Part shown: one piece after another, positions 51,583-62,970 of the stretch
Layout: each line of letters opens with the position of its first letter
Numbering within the stretch: the stretch's first letter is position 1
Assembly (NCBI GenBank): GCA_035545855.1
Contig: DASZXK010000076.1
Span: 4,766 to 68,765, forward strand
DNA from: DASZVB01 sp035545855
GTDB lineage: Bacteria; Myxococcota_A; Polyangia; Polyangiales; Polyangiaceae
DNA: 64,000 nt
Reading direction: 5' to 3'
The notes under the pieces: generated by a model
What the model was told of the DNA's origin: nothing
Seen by the model: only the letters and a program-made list of their open reading frames with translations
Databases searched by the model: none
Made by a program: the position numbers and the translations under genes

Positions 51583-51989
51583 CGACGAACCTCCCGGGGA
51601 ACTCGGAGCGAGGGTCGCAACTCTTGCAAGACGCGCACCCGCGACACAGCGGTGTCCGCCCCTCTCGCGATCGGCTCGAGAACGCCTGGAACCCCGATTT
51701 CCTCGCGGGTTCGCGCGCACGGTTCCCTACATTCGTGCTGCGAAACGGACGCCCCGGATCCGCAAAAATTTACGAGCGGCAACGCGCTACCGTCCCCTCG
51801 CCGTGCTCGCGGGGCCATGGAGCGGCAGGACCAATCGGGGGCATTGGTTTGTATACAAACTATCCGGTGCGGAGAGACTCCCCCCGGCTGCCGCGTTTCA
51901 CCATGCGGCTCCGAGGTCCTCGGCTTCGTTCGCGGTCCGAGGACCTCTCCCGCTGCCGCCCTGGTCCACGCCGCCTTCGCCGTCCGCCT
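51583..51989. repeat. Intergenic repeat block related to 38215-38552
   Basis: 407 nt without a gene, between two minus-strand genes. From 51805 the sequence carries GCTCGCGGGGCCATGG and GGACCAATCGGGGG (51805-51841), a perfect 14-bp palindrome GTTTGTATACAAAC (51847-51860), the shared GTATACAAACTATCCGGTG (51851-51869), and an 11-bp inverted repeat GAGGTCCTCGG/CCGAGGACCTC (51913-51947) ending CCGCTGCCGCCCTGG. The modules match those at 38215-38552 in a different order. The first ~220 nt hold nothing recognisable. Confidence 0.7.
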
Positions 51990-52571
51990 TCACTTGTCGA
52001 GCTCGAACTGGACGTCGAGCGTCACGATGTCGCCGACGAGGACGCCGCCCTTGTCGAGCGTCTTGTTCCAGTTCAGCCCGAAGTCGTGGCGGTTCACCTT
52101 GCCGGCGACCTTCACTCCGCGGACCTGCTTTCCCCAGGGGTTCTGGATCGCGTCACTCGCCTCGACGTCCAGCACGACGGACTTCGTCACGTCGCGGATC
52201 GTGAGATCCCCCGTGACCTTGTACTTGTTCTTCCCGACCTTCGAAATCTTCGTCGACTTGAACGTGATCGTCGGGAATTTCGCGACGTCGAAGAAGTCGG
52301 GGCTCTTCAGGTGCTTGTCCCGATCTGCGTTCGCGGTGTCGACGGAGCCGGCCTGGATCGTGATCTCGACGACGCTCTTCGTCGGGTCCTTGTCGTCGAT
52401 GTCGACCTTGCCCTTCACGTCGTGGAAGCGGCCTTCCACGTCGCTCACCACCATGTGCGGAACCGTGAACCCGACGCGCGTGTGGGCGGCGTCGATGGCC
52501 CACTCCTCGGCGTGGACGAGGTTCGCGAAGAGAGCGAGGGCGGGGACCAGGAGAAGCGAGCGTGCGTGCAT
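51990..52571 (-). CDS. YceI-family exported protein (193 aa)
   Basis: A signal peptide (SLLLVPALALFANLVHA) precedes the YceI lipocalin-like barrel: WAIDAAHTRVGFTVPHM, FHDVKGKVDIDD, SVDTANADRDKHLKSPDFFD, PTITFKSTKI and VTGDLTIRDVTKSVVLDV. All the family blocks are present and the length is standard. YceI proteins bind isoprenoid-like lipids in the periplasm. The ATG at 52571 has GGAGGA about 10 nt upstream. It is divergent from the LysR regulator, the usual arrangement for a regulator and its target. Confidence 0.93.
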   Translation of the reverse strand: MHARSLLLVPALALFANLVHAEEWAIDAAHTRVGFTVPHMVVSDVEGRFHDVKGKVDIDDKDPTKSVVEITIQAGSVDTANADRDKHLKSPDFFDVAKFPTITFKSTKISKVGKNKYKVTGDLTIRDVTKSVVLDVEASDAIQNPWGKQVRGVKVAGKVNRHDFGLNWNKTLDKGGVLVGDIVTLDVQFELDK

Positions 52572-52689
52572 GTCGAAAAATCCTCCAGCGAGCGACCGAC
52601 CTCGGTCGCGACGTCCCCGAGCCATGGAGCCCTCCCCGCCGGGCGGCAAGGTTGCCGACCGGAACATCATTGTGTACTTCTGGTTGACG

Positions 52690-53613
52690 ATGATCCGAGA
52701 CGTCCGGGGGCTCCTCGCGTTCGCCGCGGTGGTCGAGTCGAAGAGCTTCTCCGGTGCGGCCAGTCGCCTCGGGGTCACCAAGAGCGCGGTCTCCAAGCTG
52801 GTCCGCGGCCTGGAAGCGGAGCTCTCCGTGCAGCTCCTCGTGCGGACGACGCGGCGTCTCGCGCTCACCGAGGTCGGTGAACGCGTTTACGAATCGTGTG
52901 CACGCCTCGTCCAGGATCTCGAAGGTGCGGAGCAGGCCGTCGCGACTCACCGCTCGGTCGTGATCGGGCATCTCCGGATCACCGCGCCCGTCGTCGTCGG
53001 TCGGGACTACGTGCTCCCGCTCCTCGCGGAGTTCCTCTCCTTGCATCCTCAGGTCACCGCCGAGCTGGATCTGTCCGACGGCTACGTGGACTTGCTCGAG
53101 CGCCGCATGGACCTCGCAGTCCGAGCAGGAAGGACGTTCGTGGACTCGACGCTCGTCACGCGTCGGCTGGCGGACGCGCGCTTCCTCGTTTGCGGCGCGC
53201 CCAAGTACCTCGCCAGGCGGGGCACGCCGAAGGTCCCGACGGACCTCGGCGCGCATGATTTCGTCCTCCACGGCGGCGCGCTCGAACCCGCCCGGCTCAC
53301 CTTTCACAAGGGAAGGAGCACGACCACCGTCGCGCTCCACGGGCGGCTCGCGTGCAGCGACGGGGCAGCCACGGTGGAAGCAGCGGTGCAGGGGTTCGGT
53401 CTGGTGGTGGCGCCCGAATTCGAATTCGGCGATCACGTCTCGAAGAAGCGCCTCGTCGTCCTGTTCCCCGACTTCCGTCTCGAGCGACTCACGCTGAGCG
53501 CCGTCTTGCCGCCGCATCGCCACGCGCCCACGAAGGTGCGGGCGTTCGTCGACTTCGTCGCCTCGCGGTGGCAGCACCCGCCCTGGTTGACCTCGCAATT
53601 CGACCGAAGATGA
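52690..53613 (+). CDS. LysR-family transcriptional regulator (307 aa)
   Basis: The N-terminal wHTH has the LysR pattern: LLAFAAVVESKSFSGAASRL, GVTKSAVSKLVRGLEAEL, then QLLVRTTRRLALTEVGERVY. The C-terminal LysR substrate domain contains LRITAPVVVGRDYVLPLLAE and DLAVRAGRTFVDSTLVTRRL. Length is normal. ATG at 52690. It is divergent from YceI over 118 nt, so YceI is the likely target. The effector is unknown. Confidence 0.92.
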   Translation: MIRDVRGLLAFAAVVESKSFSGAASRLGVTKSAVSKLVRGLEAELSVQLLVRTTRRLALTEVGERVYESCARLVQDLEGAEQAVATHRSVVIGHLRITAPVVVGRDYVLPLLAEFLSLHPQVTAELDLSDGYVDLLERRMDLAVRAGRTFVDSTLVTRRLADARFLVCGAPKYLARRGTPKVPTDLGAHDFVLHGGALEPARLTFHKGRSTTTVALHGRLACSDGAATVEAAVQGFGLVVAPEFEFGDHVSKKRLVVLFPDFRLERLTLSAVLPPHRHAPTKVRAFVDFVASRWQHPPWLTSQFDRR

Positions 53614-53761
53614 AAAATTGTGCTCCGGGTGCGTCAGCCGGGGCATCAGGGCACCAAGTGGGCCACCGATGACGACGTTTGGCCTCTGCCGCGCCGGCCC
53701 CGGGTTCGGTACACTTTGGCCTGCGATTCGGATTCCACTTCGTCCCCGCTGGGAGGTTCCT

Positions 53762-54334
53762 TTGTCGAACGTTGCGGTCAGGTTCACGCTCCTCACACTC
53801 TCTGTCGGCCTCACGCTCGGCGGTTGCGGCGGTTCGGATTCGGTGACCGGCAACGGCGGGGGTCAGCAGCAGACCTGCGGCGACGGCGGGCCCTGCTACG
53901 GAAGCGGCAGCACCACCGGGTCCGCGGGCCAGGGTTTCGGCAACTTCGGCAACTTCGGCGGCCAGGGCAACACCGGGAACACCGTGAACAACGGCGGCGT
54001 CGGCAACGGCAACACCGGCAACAACGGTGGCACCGGCAACTCGGGCAACACGACCGGCGGCACCGGCGGTCCTCCTCCGGGCCCCAACTGCGGCAACGGC
54101 GCGATCGACGCCGGCGAGGACTGCGACGCCGGAAATCTCGGCGGAAATACCTGCGGGAGCGCCAGCATGGGCTCGATGCCCTCGGGCGTCCTCGGGTGCG
54201 CCTCGAACTGCACGTTCGACCTCACCGGCTGCCACGGCAACGGCCAGGGCGGCGGCACGGGTGGTGCGCAGGGGACCGGCGGACGTGGCGGCGGCACCGG
54301 TGGTCGCAACGGCGCCGGCGGCGCGGGACCCTGA
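53762..54334 (+). CDS. Gly/Asn-rich lipoprotein (190 aa), TTG start
   Basis: The lipobox LTLGGC gives Cys22. A Gly/Asn/Thr spacer follows (FGNFGNFGGQGNTGNT), then a short Cys domain with CGNGAIDAGEDCDAGNLG (similar to one DUF4215 unit), CGSASMGSMPSGVLGC and CTFDLTGC, then a second Gly tail. The TTG at 53762 is chosen because GGGAGG lies 5 nt upstream, which no ATG in this frame can match. It is a surface lipoprotein of unknown role. Confidence 0.72.
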   Translation: MSNVAVRFTLLTLSVGLTLGGCGGSDSVTGNGGGQQQTCGDGGPCYGSGSTTGSAGQGFGNFGNFGGQGNTGNTVNNGGVGNGNTGNNGGTGNSGNTTGGTGGPPPGPNCGNGAIDAGEDCDAGNLGGNTCGSASMGSMPSGVLGCASNCTFDLTGCHGNGQGGGTGGAQGTGGRGGGTGGRNGAGGAGP

Positions 54335-54344
54335 GCTCGCGAGA

Positions 54345-54372
54345 GAGCGCGAGAGAAACCCCCCTCGCGCTC
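54345..54372. terminator. 9-bp hairpin between convergent genes
   Basis: GAGCGCGAG (54345-54353) and CTCGCGCTC (54364-54372) form a perfect 9-bp stem with a 10-nt loop (AGAAACCCCC). It lies between the stop of the lipoprotein gene and the stop of the convergent gene at 54409, so it could end transcription from both sides. Confidence 0.5.
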
Positions 54373-54408
54373 GCCTCGGAGCTCCGAGGACAACGACGGC
54401 GGGTCGCT

Positions 54409-54891
54409 CTAGCGAGCGCCCCGCCGTTTGCGTTCCATGTCCGCGAGGCGCGTCACCACGCCGCTCGCGACGAGGTCGAGGACGTGATGCACGAGCTTCG
54501 CGCGGTCCTCGGGCGCGCCGCCGAACGAGAGCCGGCTCGTGGCGTGGCGGCTCTTCGGTAACCAGCCGCTCGCCGTGCAGCTCACCCGGACCACGCCCCG
54601 CTCCTCGACGACCGTGAGCTCGTCCACCCGGAAGCGGTATTCGATGCGATGGGTGCGTCCCGCGCCCCAGTCCGCACGCCGCGCTTCTTTCTCGAGCGCC
54701 TTCCTCAGATAGTCCTCCTCGGGCACCGCGCTCGGCGCGCGAGACAGATCGAGTCGATCGAGGACGACCTCGGGGCGTCCGTGCTCCTCCGACCGAGCGC
54801 GCGCCACGGGCTCGGCCCGCGCGTCCACCGCCAGCATCGCGATCCCGATCGCGACGGGCACGAGGATCACGGGGAGCCGCCGGAGCTTCAC
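54409..54891 (-). CDS. Exported protein of unknown function (160 aa)
   Basis: GTG start. An N-terminal signal-like segment (RLPVILVPVAIGIAMLAVDARA) is followed by a charged mature part (RSEEHGRPEVVLDRLDLSRA, EEDYLRKALEKEARRADW) and a beta/helix C-terminus (LTVVEERGVVRVSCTASGWL, LVHHVLDLVASGVV). A single Cys is present. I do not recognise the family. It is divergent from GlpA over 118 nt. Confidence 0.65.
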   Translation of the reverse strand: MKLRRLPVILVPVAIGIAMLAVDARAEPVARARSEEHGRPEVVLDRLDLSRAPSAVPEEDYLRKALEKEARRADWGAGRTHRIEYRFRVDELTVVEERGVVRVSCTASGWLPKSRHATSRLSFGGAPEDRAKLVHHVLDLVASGVVTRLADMERKRRGAR

Positions 54892-55009
54892 GGGGCCGAC
54901 CGTAAGTGTCGCTCCTCGCGACGGCAAACAAACTGCCCCGTGTTTTGCCAGCCGGACGGTCGAGCGACTTGACGTTCCGCCGAGCGGGGGCGAAGTTCGC
55001 GCGGAAGGG

Positions 55010-56686
55010 ATGGTCGAAGTCCTCGCCCCCGCGACGCCCGACGTCGACGTCGTCGTCATCGGCGGCGGGGTGAACGGCACGGGCGTGGCGCGGGACGCCG
55101 CCCTGCGCGGCCTCCGGGTGGCCCTGTTCGAGCGAAACGACATCGCGTTCGGGGCGAGCGGCAATTCGAGCGGGATGATCCACGGCGGCCCGCGCTACCT
55201 CACGTACGACCCCGACGTGACGTACACGTCCTGCCTCGACTCCGGCCACATCCAGCGCATTGCCCCGCATCTGCTGTTCCGGATCCCGTTCCTGATGCCG
55301 GTCCAGAAGTCGGTCGCGTCGGGGGTGGAGCTCCTCGGGCTCGACGCGTTCTTCGACCTCTACGACAAGTACCAGCCCCTGAAACGCGGCAAGCCGCACA
55401 CGCGCCTCGGCGGAGACGATCTACGGAAGCTCGAGCCCGGGCTCCACGGCGATCTCGCGGGCGGCATCGGCTTCGACGAGTGGGGCATCGACGGGGCGCG
55501 CCTCTGCATCGGGAGCGCCGTGGACGCCGCCGAGAACGGCGCCGAGATCCGCACCCATTGCACCGTCACCGAGATCCTCCGGAGGGAGGACGGCCGCGTG
55601 TCGGGGGTTCGCTTTCGCGATCGCTTCACCGGGGAGACGGGCGCGCGGCTCGCCAAGGTCGTCGTGAACGCGACCGGCGCCTGGTCGCCGATCACCCAGT
55701 CGCTCGGGAAGGTGAAGAGCCTCGCCGCGCGGGTCCGTCCGGGCAAGGGCATCCACGTCTTCTTCGACCGGCGCCTCACGAACTACGCCATCGCGGCCAA
55801 GGCGATCGACGGCCGTCAGGTCTTCCTGGAGCCCTGGCAGAACATGAGCGTCATCGGGACGACCGACGACGACTTCTTCGGGGATCTCGACGAGTGCTTC
55901 GCCACGGCCGACGAGGTCCGTTACCTGGTGCAGGCCGTCGCTCGGGTCTTCCCGGCCGTCACGCGCGCTCGAGCGATCGGCACCTGGGCAGGCGTTCGGC
56001 CCACGCTCCACGAGTGGGGCCCGAACGAGGACGCGCTCTCCCGCGACCATCGCGTCGTGGATCACGCGGCCGACGGCGCGGACGGCCTCTACTCGCTCGT
56101 CGGCGGCAAGCTCGCGTCGTATCGCCTGTTCGCGGAAGAGGCGACGGACACCATCGCAAGACGCCTCGGCAATTCGACGCCGGGTCGCACGCACACGAGC
56201 CCGCTCCCCGGCGGAGACGAGCAGCTCGACCCCGTCGCGCTCGCGATGGAGCACGGCATCGACGCGACGGTGGCGACCCGCCTCGAGTACCGGCACGGGA
56301 GCCGCGCCCGTCGCGTGATCGAGCGCATGAAGAAGTCTCCGAAGGAGACTCACGTCGTCTGCCCCTGCGAGCCGGTGACCGAGGCGGAAATCCGCTACGT
56401 GGTGCAGCACGAGTGGGCGCGCACCGTGGACGACGTCGCGCGGCGGACGCGCCTCGGTCTCGGCGCGTGCGGCGGGATGCGCTGCGCGGCGCGCTGCGGC
56501 GCGATCCTCGCCGAGATGCACGGGGAGTCGCCGGCGGCCGGCCGGAACCACGCGCTCGAGTTCCTCGAGATCGGAAGGAAGCGCCGGATCGCGGCGGTCG
56601 GGCCCGAACAGGCTCGGCAGGAAGCGCTCGCGCTCGCCGCCACGCGCTCTTCGCTCGGTCTCCGGAAGGACGAGGCGGTTCGGTGA
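55010..56686 (+). CDS. glpA: Glycerol-3-phosphate dehydrogenase, GlpA-type (558 aa)
   Basis: The N-terminal FAD Rossmann motif DVVVIGGGVNGTGVARDA and the GlpD/GlpA blocks ASGNSSGMIHGGPRYL, VVNATGAWSPI, GIHVFFDRR, VIGTTDDDFFGD and WAGVRPTL identify the family. The C-terminus has an added Cys-rich BFD-like [2Fe-2S] segment (VVCPCEPVTEAEI, then GLGACGGMRCAARC), which is seen in anaerobic GlpA and not in GlpD. It oxidises glycerol-3-phosphate to dihydroxyacetone phosphate. The GTG of the next gene overlaps its stop, and that gene looks like GlpB. A GlpC gene does not follow. Confidence 0.9.
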   Translation: MVEVLAPATPDVDVVVIGGGVNGTGVARDAALRGLRVALFERNDIAFGASGNSSGMIHGGPRYLTYDPDVTYTSCLDSGHIQRIAPHLLFRIPFLMPVQKSVASGVELLGLDAFFDLYDKYQPLKRGKPHTRLGGDDLRKLEPGLHGDLAGGIGFDEWGIDGARLCIGSAVDAAENGAEIRTHCTVTEILRREDGRVSGVRFRDRFTGETGARLAKVVVNATGAWSPITQSLGKVKSLAARVRPGKGIHVFFDRRLTNYAIAAKAIDGRQVFLEPWQNMSVIGTTDDDFFGDLDECFATADEVRYLVQAVARVFPAVTRARAIGTWAGVRPTLHEWGPNEDALSRDHRVVDHAADGADGLYSLVGGKLASYRLFAEEATDTIARRLGNSTPGRTHTSPLPGGDEQLDPVALAMEHGIDATVATRLEYRHGSRARRVIERMKKSPKETHVVCPCEPVTEAEIRYVVQHEWARTVDDVARRTRLGLGACGGMRCAARCGAILAEMHGESPAAGRNHALEFLEIGRKRRIAAVGPEQARQEALALAATRSSLGLRKDEAVR

Positions 56687-57822
56687 AGGTCGCGGTCGTC
56701 GGAGGGGGGATCGCGGGGACGGCCGCGGCGTGGGCGCTCCGCCGGGGCGGGGCGGACGTGACGCTGTTTCACGACCGGGCCGGGGCGTCCGCCCTCTACG
56801 CCGGCGCGCTCGACGTGACGGGCTGGGAAGAGGATCCGGAAGACGAATCCGTGGAGCCGGAGCTCGTCGCCTTCGCGACGGCGTTCGAGGCGTGGACGGT
56901 GGGGACTCGCGGCGCGCGCGTCGCGACGTACGACGGCGTGCTCCGGCCCGCGCGCGGGGTGGATTCCGCGCTGCTCGATCTCCGGGCGCTCGCCGGGCGC
57001 GTCGTCTTCGTCCCCGACGCGCCCGTGGACGGCTGGGACGCCGGGTCGCTCGTGCGCGCGCTCGGCGCGTCGAGGTTGGCCGTGCAGAGCCGGATCTCGT
57101 TTCGCGTCGCACGCGTCGCGGGCATGGTCGACGCCGCGGAAGGCAGTGGTTCGCCCTTCGACGTCGCCGCGCTCCACGACGACGCTACGCGCGTCGAGCG
57201 CCTCGCCGAGTGCCTGGCGCAGGGCGAACCTTCCGCGGACGCGTGGCTCCTCGGTCCCTGGCTCGGGACCCGGCCGGGGGTCGCCGACCGGCTCCGTCAG
57301 CTCCTCGGGAAGCCCTGCGGCGAAACGACGTCCCCGCCGGGCGGCGCCGCGGGCGCACGGTTCGAGGCGTCGCGGGACTCCCTCCTCGTCGGGTGTGGAG
57401 TCCACGTTCGCCGGACGAGCGTCGGGTCCGTGGAGAGGCACGCGCACCGGTTCCGCGTCGCGCCCCGGTCCCGTACCGCGACCGTGGACGACTCCGGCTT
57501 CGACGTCGTCGTGCTGGCCATCGGCGGTCTCGCTTCGGGGCTGTCGATGGAAGAGAACGGCTTCGGCGCGTCACTCGAAGGGCCGTTCTCGGTCGGAATC
57601 GGCCATCGCGCGGTCGGCCGCCCGTCGACGACGCACGGGGTGGACGTCGCCGCCCTCGGGCTCCACGCTCTCGAGAGCGTCGGCATCGTCTCCGAAGGCT
57701 CCGCCGTGAGCGGCGAGGCCGGTCTCTTCGTCGCCGGGGACTGCGTCATGCGCCGCCCGCGAACGGCGCTGGAAGCCGCGAGCGCGGGGATCGCCGCGGC
57801 GTCCCTCGCGCGACAGGGCTGA
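56683..57822 (+). CDS. glpB: GlpB-like FAD-binding subunit (379 aa)
   Basis: The N-terminus KVAVVGGGIAGTAAAWALRR is a Rossmann FAD site. The sequence continues FHDRAGASALYAGALDVTGW, which resembles GlpB, and the C-terminus has EAGLFVAGDCVMRRPRTALEA like the second FAD strand. The fold and place next to GlpA suggest the GlpB subunit that links the dehydrogenase to quinone. The GTG at 56683 overlaps the GlpA stop (GTGA), so the two are coupled. E. coli GlpB is similar in size, but the identity is moderate only from sequence reading. Confidence 0.75.
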   Translation: MKVAVVGGGIAGTAAAWALRRGGADVTLFHDRAGASALYAGALDVTGWEEDPEDESVEPELVAFATAFEAWTVGTRGARVATYDGVLRPARGVDSALLDLRALAGRVVFVPDAPVDGWDAGSLVRALGASRLAVQSRISFRVARVAGMVDAAEGSGSPFDVAALHDDATRVERLAECLAQGEPSADAWLLGPWLGTRPGVADRLRQLLGKPCGETTSPPGGAAGARFEASRDSLLVGCGVHVRRTSVGSVERHAHRFRVAPRSRTATVDDSGFDVVVLAIGGLASGLSMEENGFGASLEGPFSVGIGHRAVGRPSTTHGVDVAALGLHALESVGIVSEGSAVSGEAGLFVAGDCVMRRPRTALEAASAGIAAASLARQG

Positions 57823-57918
57823 AAAGGAACGACCGCGCGGAGCTCGCGTCGCGCGCTGCCGTTCGGGCCGTGTCGCCTCGTTGCCGCCCCCGGACCGCTC
57901 TGGTAACTCGAGAGCACC

Positions 57919-60612
<2,694 letters not shown>

Positions 60613-60644
60613 GCCCCGCGGTTTTCGGAAGATCGGTCCATTTC

Positions 60645-60668
60645 CGGGATGCCCCACCCGGCATCCCG
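60645..60668. terminator. 9-bp hairpin after aconitase
   Basis: CGGGATGCC (60645-60653) and GGCATCCCG (60660-60668) form a perfect 9-bp stem with a 6-nt loop (CCACCC). It lies 33 nt after the aconitase stop. No T-tract follows. Confidence 0.5.
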
Positions 60669-60820
60669 CAAGGCGGGCTGCCGACCGCCCCAGACGTCCG
60701 TGCTCACCCGGCAGCCGGGTTCCGCGCGGCCATGGGGCGGTACGGCGACCGGGTAGGAAATTCCGGAGCACACCTCGGGATCTTCGCCGTCGACGCTCTC
60801 TCGAAAGCCTTTTGTTCGCC

Positions 60821-62314
60821 TCACCCCGCGTACGAGTCGTCCTGTTCGATCTTCGAGAGGACCCACGAGAAGCGGCCCGTCGTGACGCGGACGTGGCAGT
60901 AGCTGCAGGCGCCGGACATCTCCACGCGGAGCTCGGCGCCGCAGTTCGGGCACTCCCGGTCGCTCTTCGGAGCGCCGCGGGTGCCCGCGCCTCGGATGAG
61001 CGTCCAGTACTCGGAGTAGTCGCGGTCCCGGGTCCGGCTCCCGCCCACGACGGCGCCGCTCTGGTCGAGCGTGTAGTCCTTGCCCGTCGCGAAGACGCGA
61101 ACGGTGAGCGCGTCGTAGTGCCGATCCCGGACGAGCTTCACGAGCTCCGTGCCCGTCACGCGAGCGTCGTCCACGACGTTCCGTAGCCCCTGCGCGCGGT
61201 ACGCCTGGATCCAGTACCCGAGGTAGTCGAAGAGCCCGTCGGACACGAAGGGCCGCGCGGGAGCGAGGTCCTGGGAATTCCACGTGCGGTTCACCTCCGC
61301 GTGGATGGCGGAGAGGCGCGCCTCGACGGACTCCTCCGTCACGGACGGATCGTCCCGGGTGAGCGTCGCCCACGCCGCCCCGAACCCCGCGTCGAAGACG
61401 GTGCGGAGGTCCGTCCCTTCCTCCGGCACGGTCCCCCGGAGATTCGGCGGGCCGTCCTTCTGCTCGACGACGGTCGCGGACGCGACGGACCAGTCGAAGC
61501 GACCGTTCGTCACGACCGTGTTGCAGTAGCGGCAGACCGTCGAGTCCGTCGATTCGAAGGGCGCGCCGCAGTTCGGGCACAGGAACGTTCGCGCCTCTCC
61601 CCACGGACGGCTCCGGAGCCCCGTCCGTCGCGAGAGCGTCCACCGCTCCGTCTCGTAGATCGTCCGGGGGCGCCCGCCGCCGAGGAGGAGGTTCGCTTCG
61701 AGCTCGAGGTCGATCCGCGTCTCGGCCGGACCGACGGCGACCCGGAGCAGGCGCATCGCTCCGACCACGACGGTGGACACGGGCTCGCCCGGCGCACGAC
61801 GTGCGAGTTCCGCGCGCACCTCCTCGTTCAGGTAGGGAGCGAGCTCCGCGAGCTTCTTCGGGTCCGTTCGGGCGCGGTGCGCGGCGGCGAAGAGCGCGTA
61901 CACGAAGTCCTCGAAGAGCACGCGGGAGAAGTCCGGATCCGTCGCGGTGATCGGGGAAAGATTCGCGGCGTTTCGCGGGAGGCCGCGGCTCGCCACGACG
62001 GCCGCCGCGGACGGGCCGTTCCAGTCCCGGTTGCCCTTGTTTCTCGCCGCGAGGATGGCGAAGCCGACGACGATCGCGATCACGAGCGGGATGCCGATCG
62101 CCGGAGCTTCGATGCAGAGATCGAACAGCACCCGGATCAGGAAGAAGACGAGCTCGCCGCCTCCGCCGCCTCCGCCGCCTCCGCCTCCGACGTGGCTTCC
62201 TCCGCCGCCTCCCGAGTACGTGTGGCCGCCCCCGGGACGCGCCGATGCCGCGGCGGCGACGAGGACCGCGAAGAGCGCGAGCTTCGCGACGTGGAGAGCG
62301 CGTCGACGGATCAT
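60821..62314 (-). CDS. Tim44-like protein with two zinc ribbons (497 aa)
   Basis: A signal or anchor helix (LALFAVLVAAAASARPGGG) is followed by a long Gly run (about residues 32-52) and a membrane helix (IGIPLVIAIVVGFAILAA). A Tim44-like fold follows (FSRVLFEDFVYALFAAAHRA, LAPYLNEEVRAEL). Two zinc ribbons occur: CPNCGAPFESTDSTVCRYC and CPNCGAELRVEMSGACSYC, each in front of VVTNGRFDW/VTTGRFSW repeats. The second half repeats the Tim44-like part (IHAEVNRTWNSQDLAPAR). Ribbons with a Tim44 fold are found in bacterial Tim44-like inner-membrane proteins. ATG at 62314 overlaps the TPM gene stop. Confidence 0.82.
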   Translation of the reverse strand: MIRRRALHVAKLALFAVLVAAAASARPGGGHTYSGGGGGSHVGGGGGGGGGGGELVFFLIRVLFDLCIEAPAIGIPLVIAIVVGFAILAARNKGNRDWNGPSAAAVVASRGLPRNAANLSPITATDPDFSRVLFEDFVYALFAAAHRARTDPKKLAELAPYLNEEVRAELARRAPGEPVSTVVVGAMRLLRVAVGPAETRIDLELEANLLLGGGRPRTIYETERWTLSRRTGLRSRPWGEARTFLCPNCGAPFESTDSTVCRYCNTVVTNGRFDWSVASATVVEQKDGPPNLRGTVPEEGTDLRTVFDAGFGAAWATLTRDDPSVTEESVEARLSAIHAEVNRTWNSQDLAPARPFVSDGLFDYLGYWIQAYRAQGLRNVVDDARVTGTELVKLVRDRHYDALTVRVFATGKDYTLDQSGAVVGGSRTRDRDYSEYWTLIRGAGTRGAPKSDRECPNCGAELRVEMSGACSYCHVRVTTGRFSWVLSKIEQDDSYAG

Positions 62315-62970
62315 GCCGAGGAGATCCGATCCGGCAGCTCGTTCACGTCGTCGTCCGACCGGGGCAACGGCCGAGCGAGCGTCGGGCCGAGGGCGGTCAC
62401 GGCCCGGGCGACCGCCGTGGCCTTTCCGCGCCGGGCCGCGGCGTCGAGCTCGGCGACCCGGGCGCTCCACTCTTCCGCCGGGACCGCGGAGGTGACGCCC
62501 GTGTCCGCGACGACGAAGGCCGCCCGTTCGAGGAGCGACACGTACACGAGCACGCCCGTCCGCCCCGAGGTGTTCCCCACGCCTCGCTCGACGAACTGGG
62601 CGCGGGCGTGCGTCGCGACTCGCCGTGCCCGCTCGCTCGGGCTCGTCGCCAGCCTGCGGAGCGACGGGACGAGCCTCGACCCCCAGGCGAGGACGGCACC
62701 GATCAGGAACGGATCGACGAGGAGCGAGGCGTGCGAGAACGGCCACGGCGAGAACAACCCGAACGCGAGCGCGGCGCCCGCTCCCGCCGCCCCGACGACC
62801 AAGCTCGCGTCCGCGTACGAGCCGGAGCTCTTTCGAACCGAGACCACGACCTCCGCGCTCGAGAGGGCCTCGACCTCCCGCACGGCGGCGACGAGCGCTG
62901 CCTCGCCGCCCTCGTCGAAGAACCCGGTGAGCAGTCTCGGCGCGGACAGAGGAACCCCCGCGCCGATCAC
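62311..62970 (-). CDS. TPM-domain (TLP18.3/Psb32-like) membrane protein (219 aa)
   Basis: The TPM fold is suggested by EALSSAEVVVSVRKSSGSYA near the start and the strand-helix order after it. One or two hydrophobic segments follow (LVVGAAGAGAALAFGLF, LLVDPFLIGAVLAW), and the second part has TGVLVYVSLLERAAFVVADTG. GTG start overlaps the kinase stop (GTGA), and its own stop overlaps the Tim44-like gene (ATGA). TPM proteins occur near Tim44-like or LemA genes and have been linked to membrane protein quality or repair. The exact role is unclear. Confidence 0.75.
   Translation of the reverse strand: MIGAGVPLSAPRLLTGFFDEGGEAALVAAVREVEALSSAEVVVSVRKSSGSYADASLVVGAAGAGAALAFGLFSPWPFSHASLLVDPFLIGAVLAWGSRLVPSLRRLATSPSERARRVATHARAQFVERGVGNTSGRTGVLVYVSLLERAAFVVADTGVTSAVPAEEWSARVAELDAAARRGKATAVARAVTALGPTLARPLPRSDDDVNELPDRISSA

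Noticed and set aside
48361..53613. A 1,750-codon open frame on the plus strand
   Set aside because: Nearly all of it is antisense to the glycosyltransferase and beta-helix lipoprotein genes and to YceI; only its 3' end, from 52690, is the real LysR gene.
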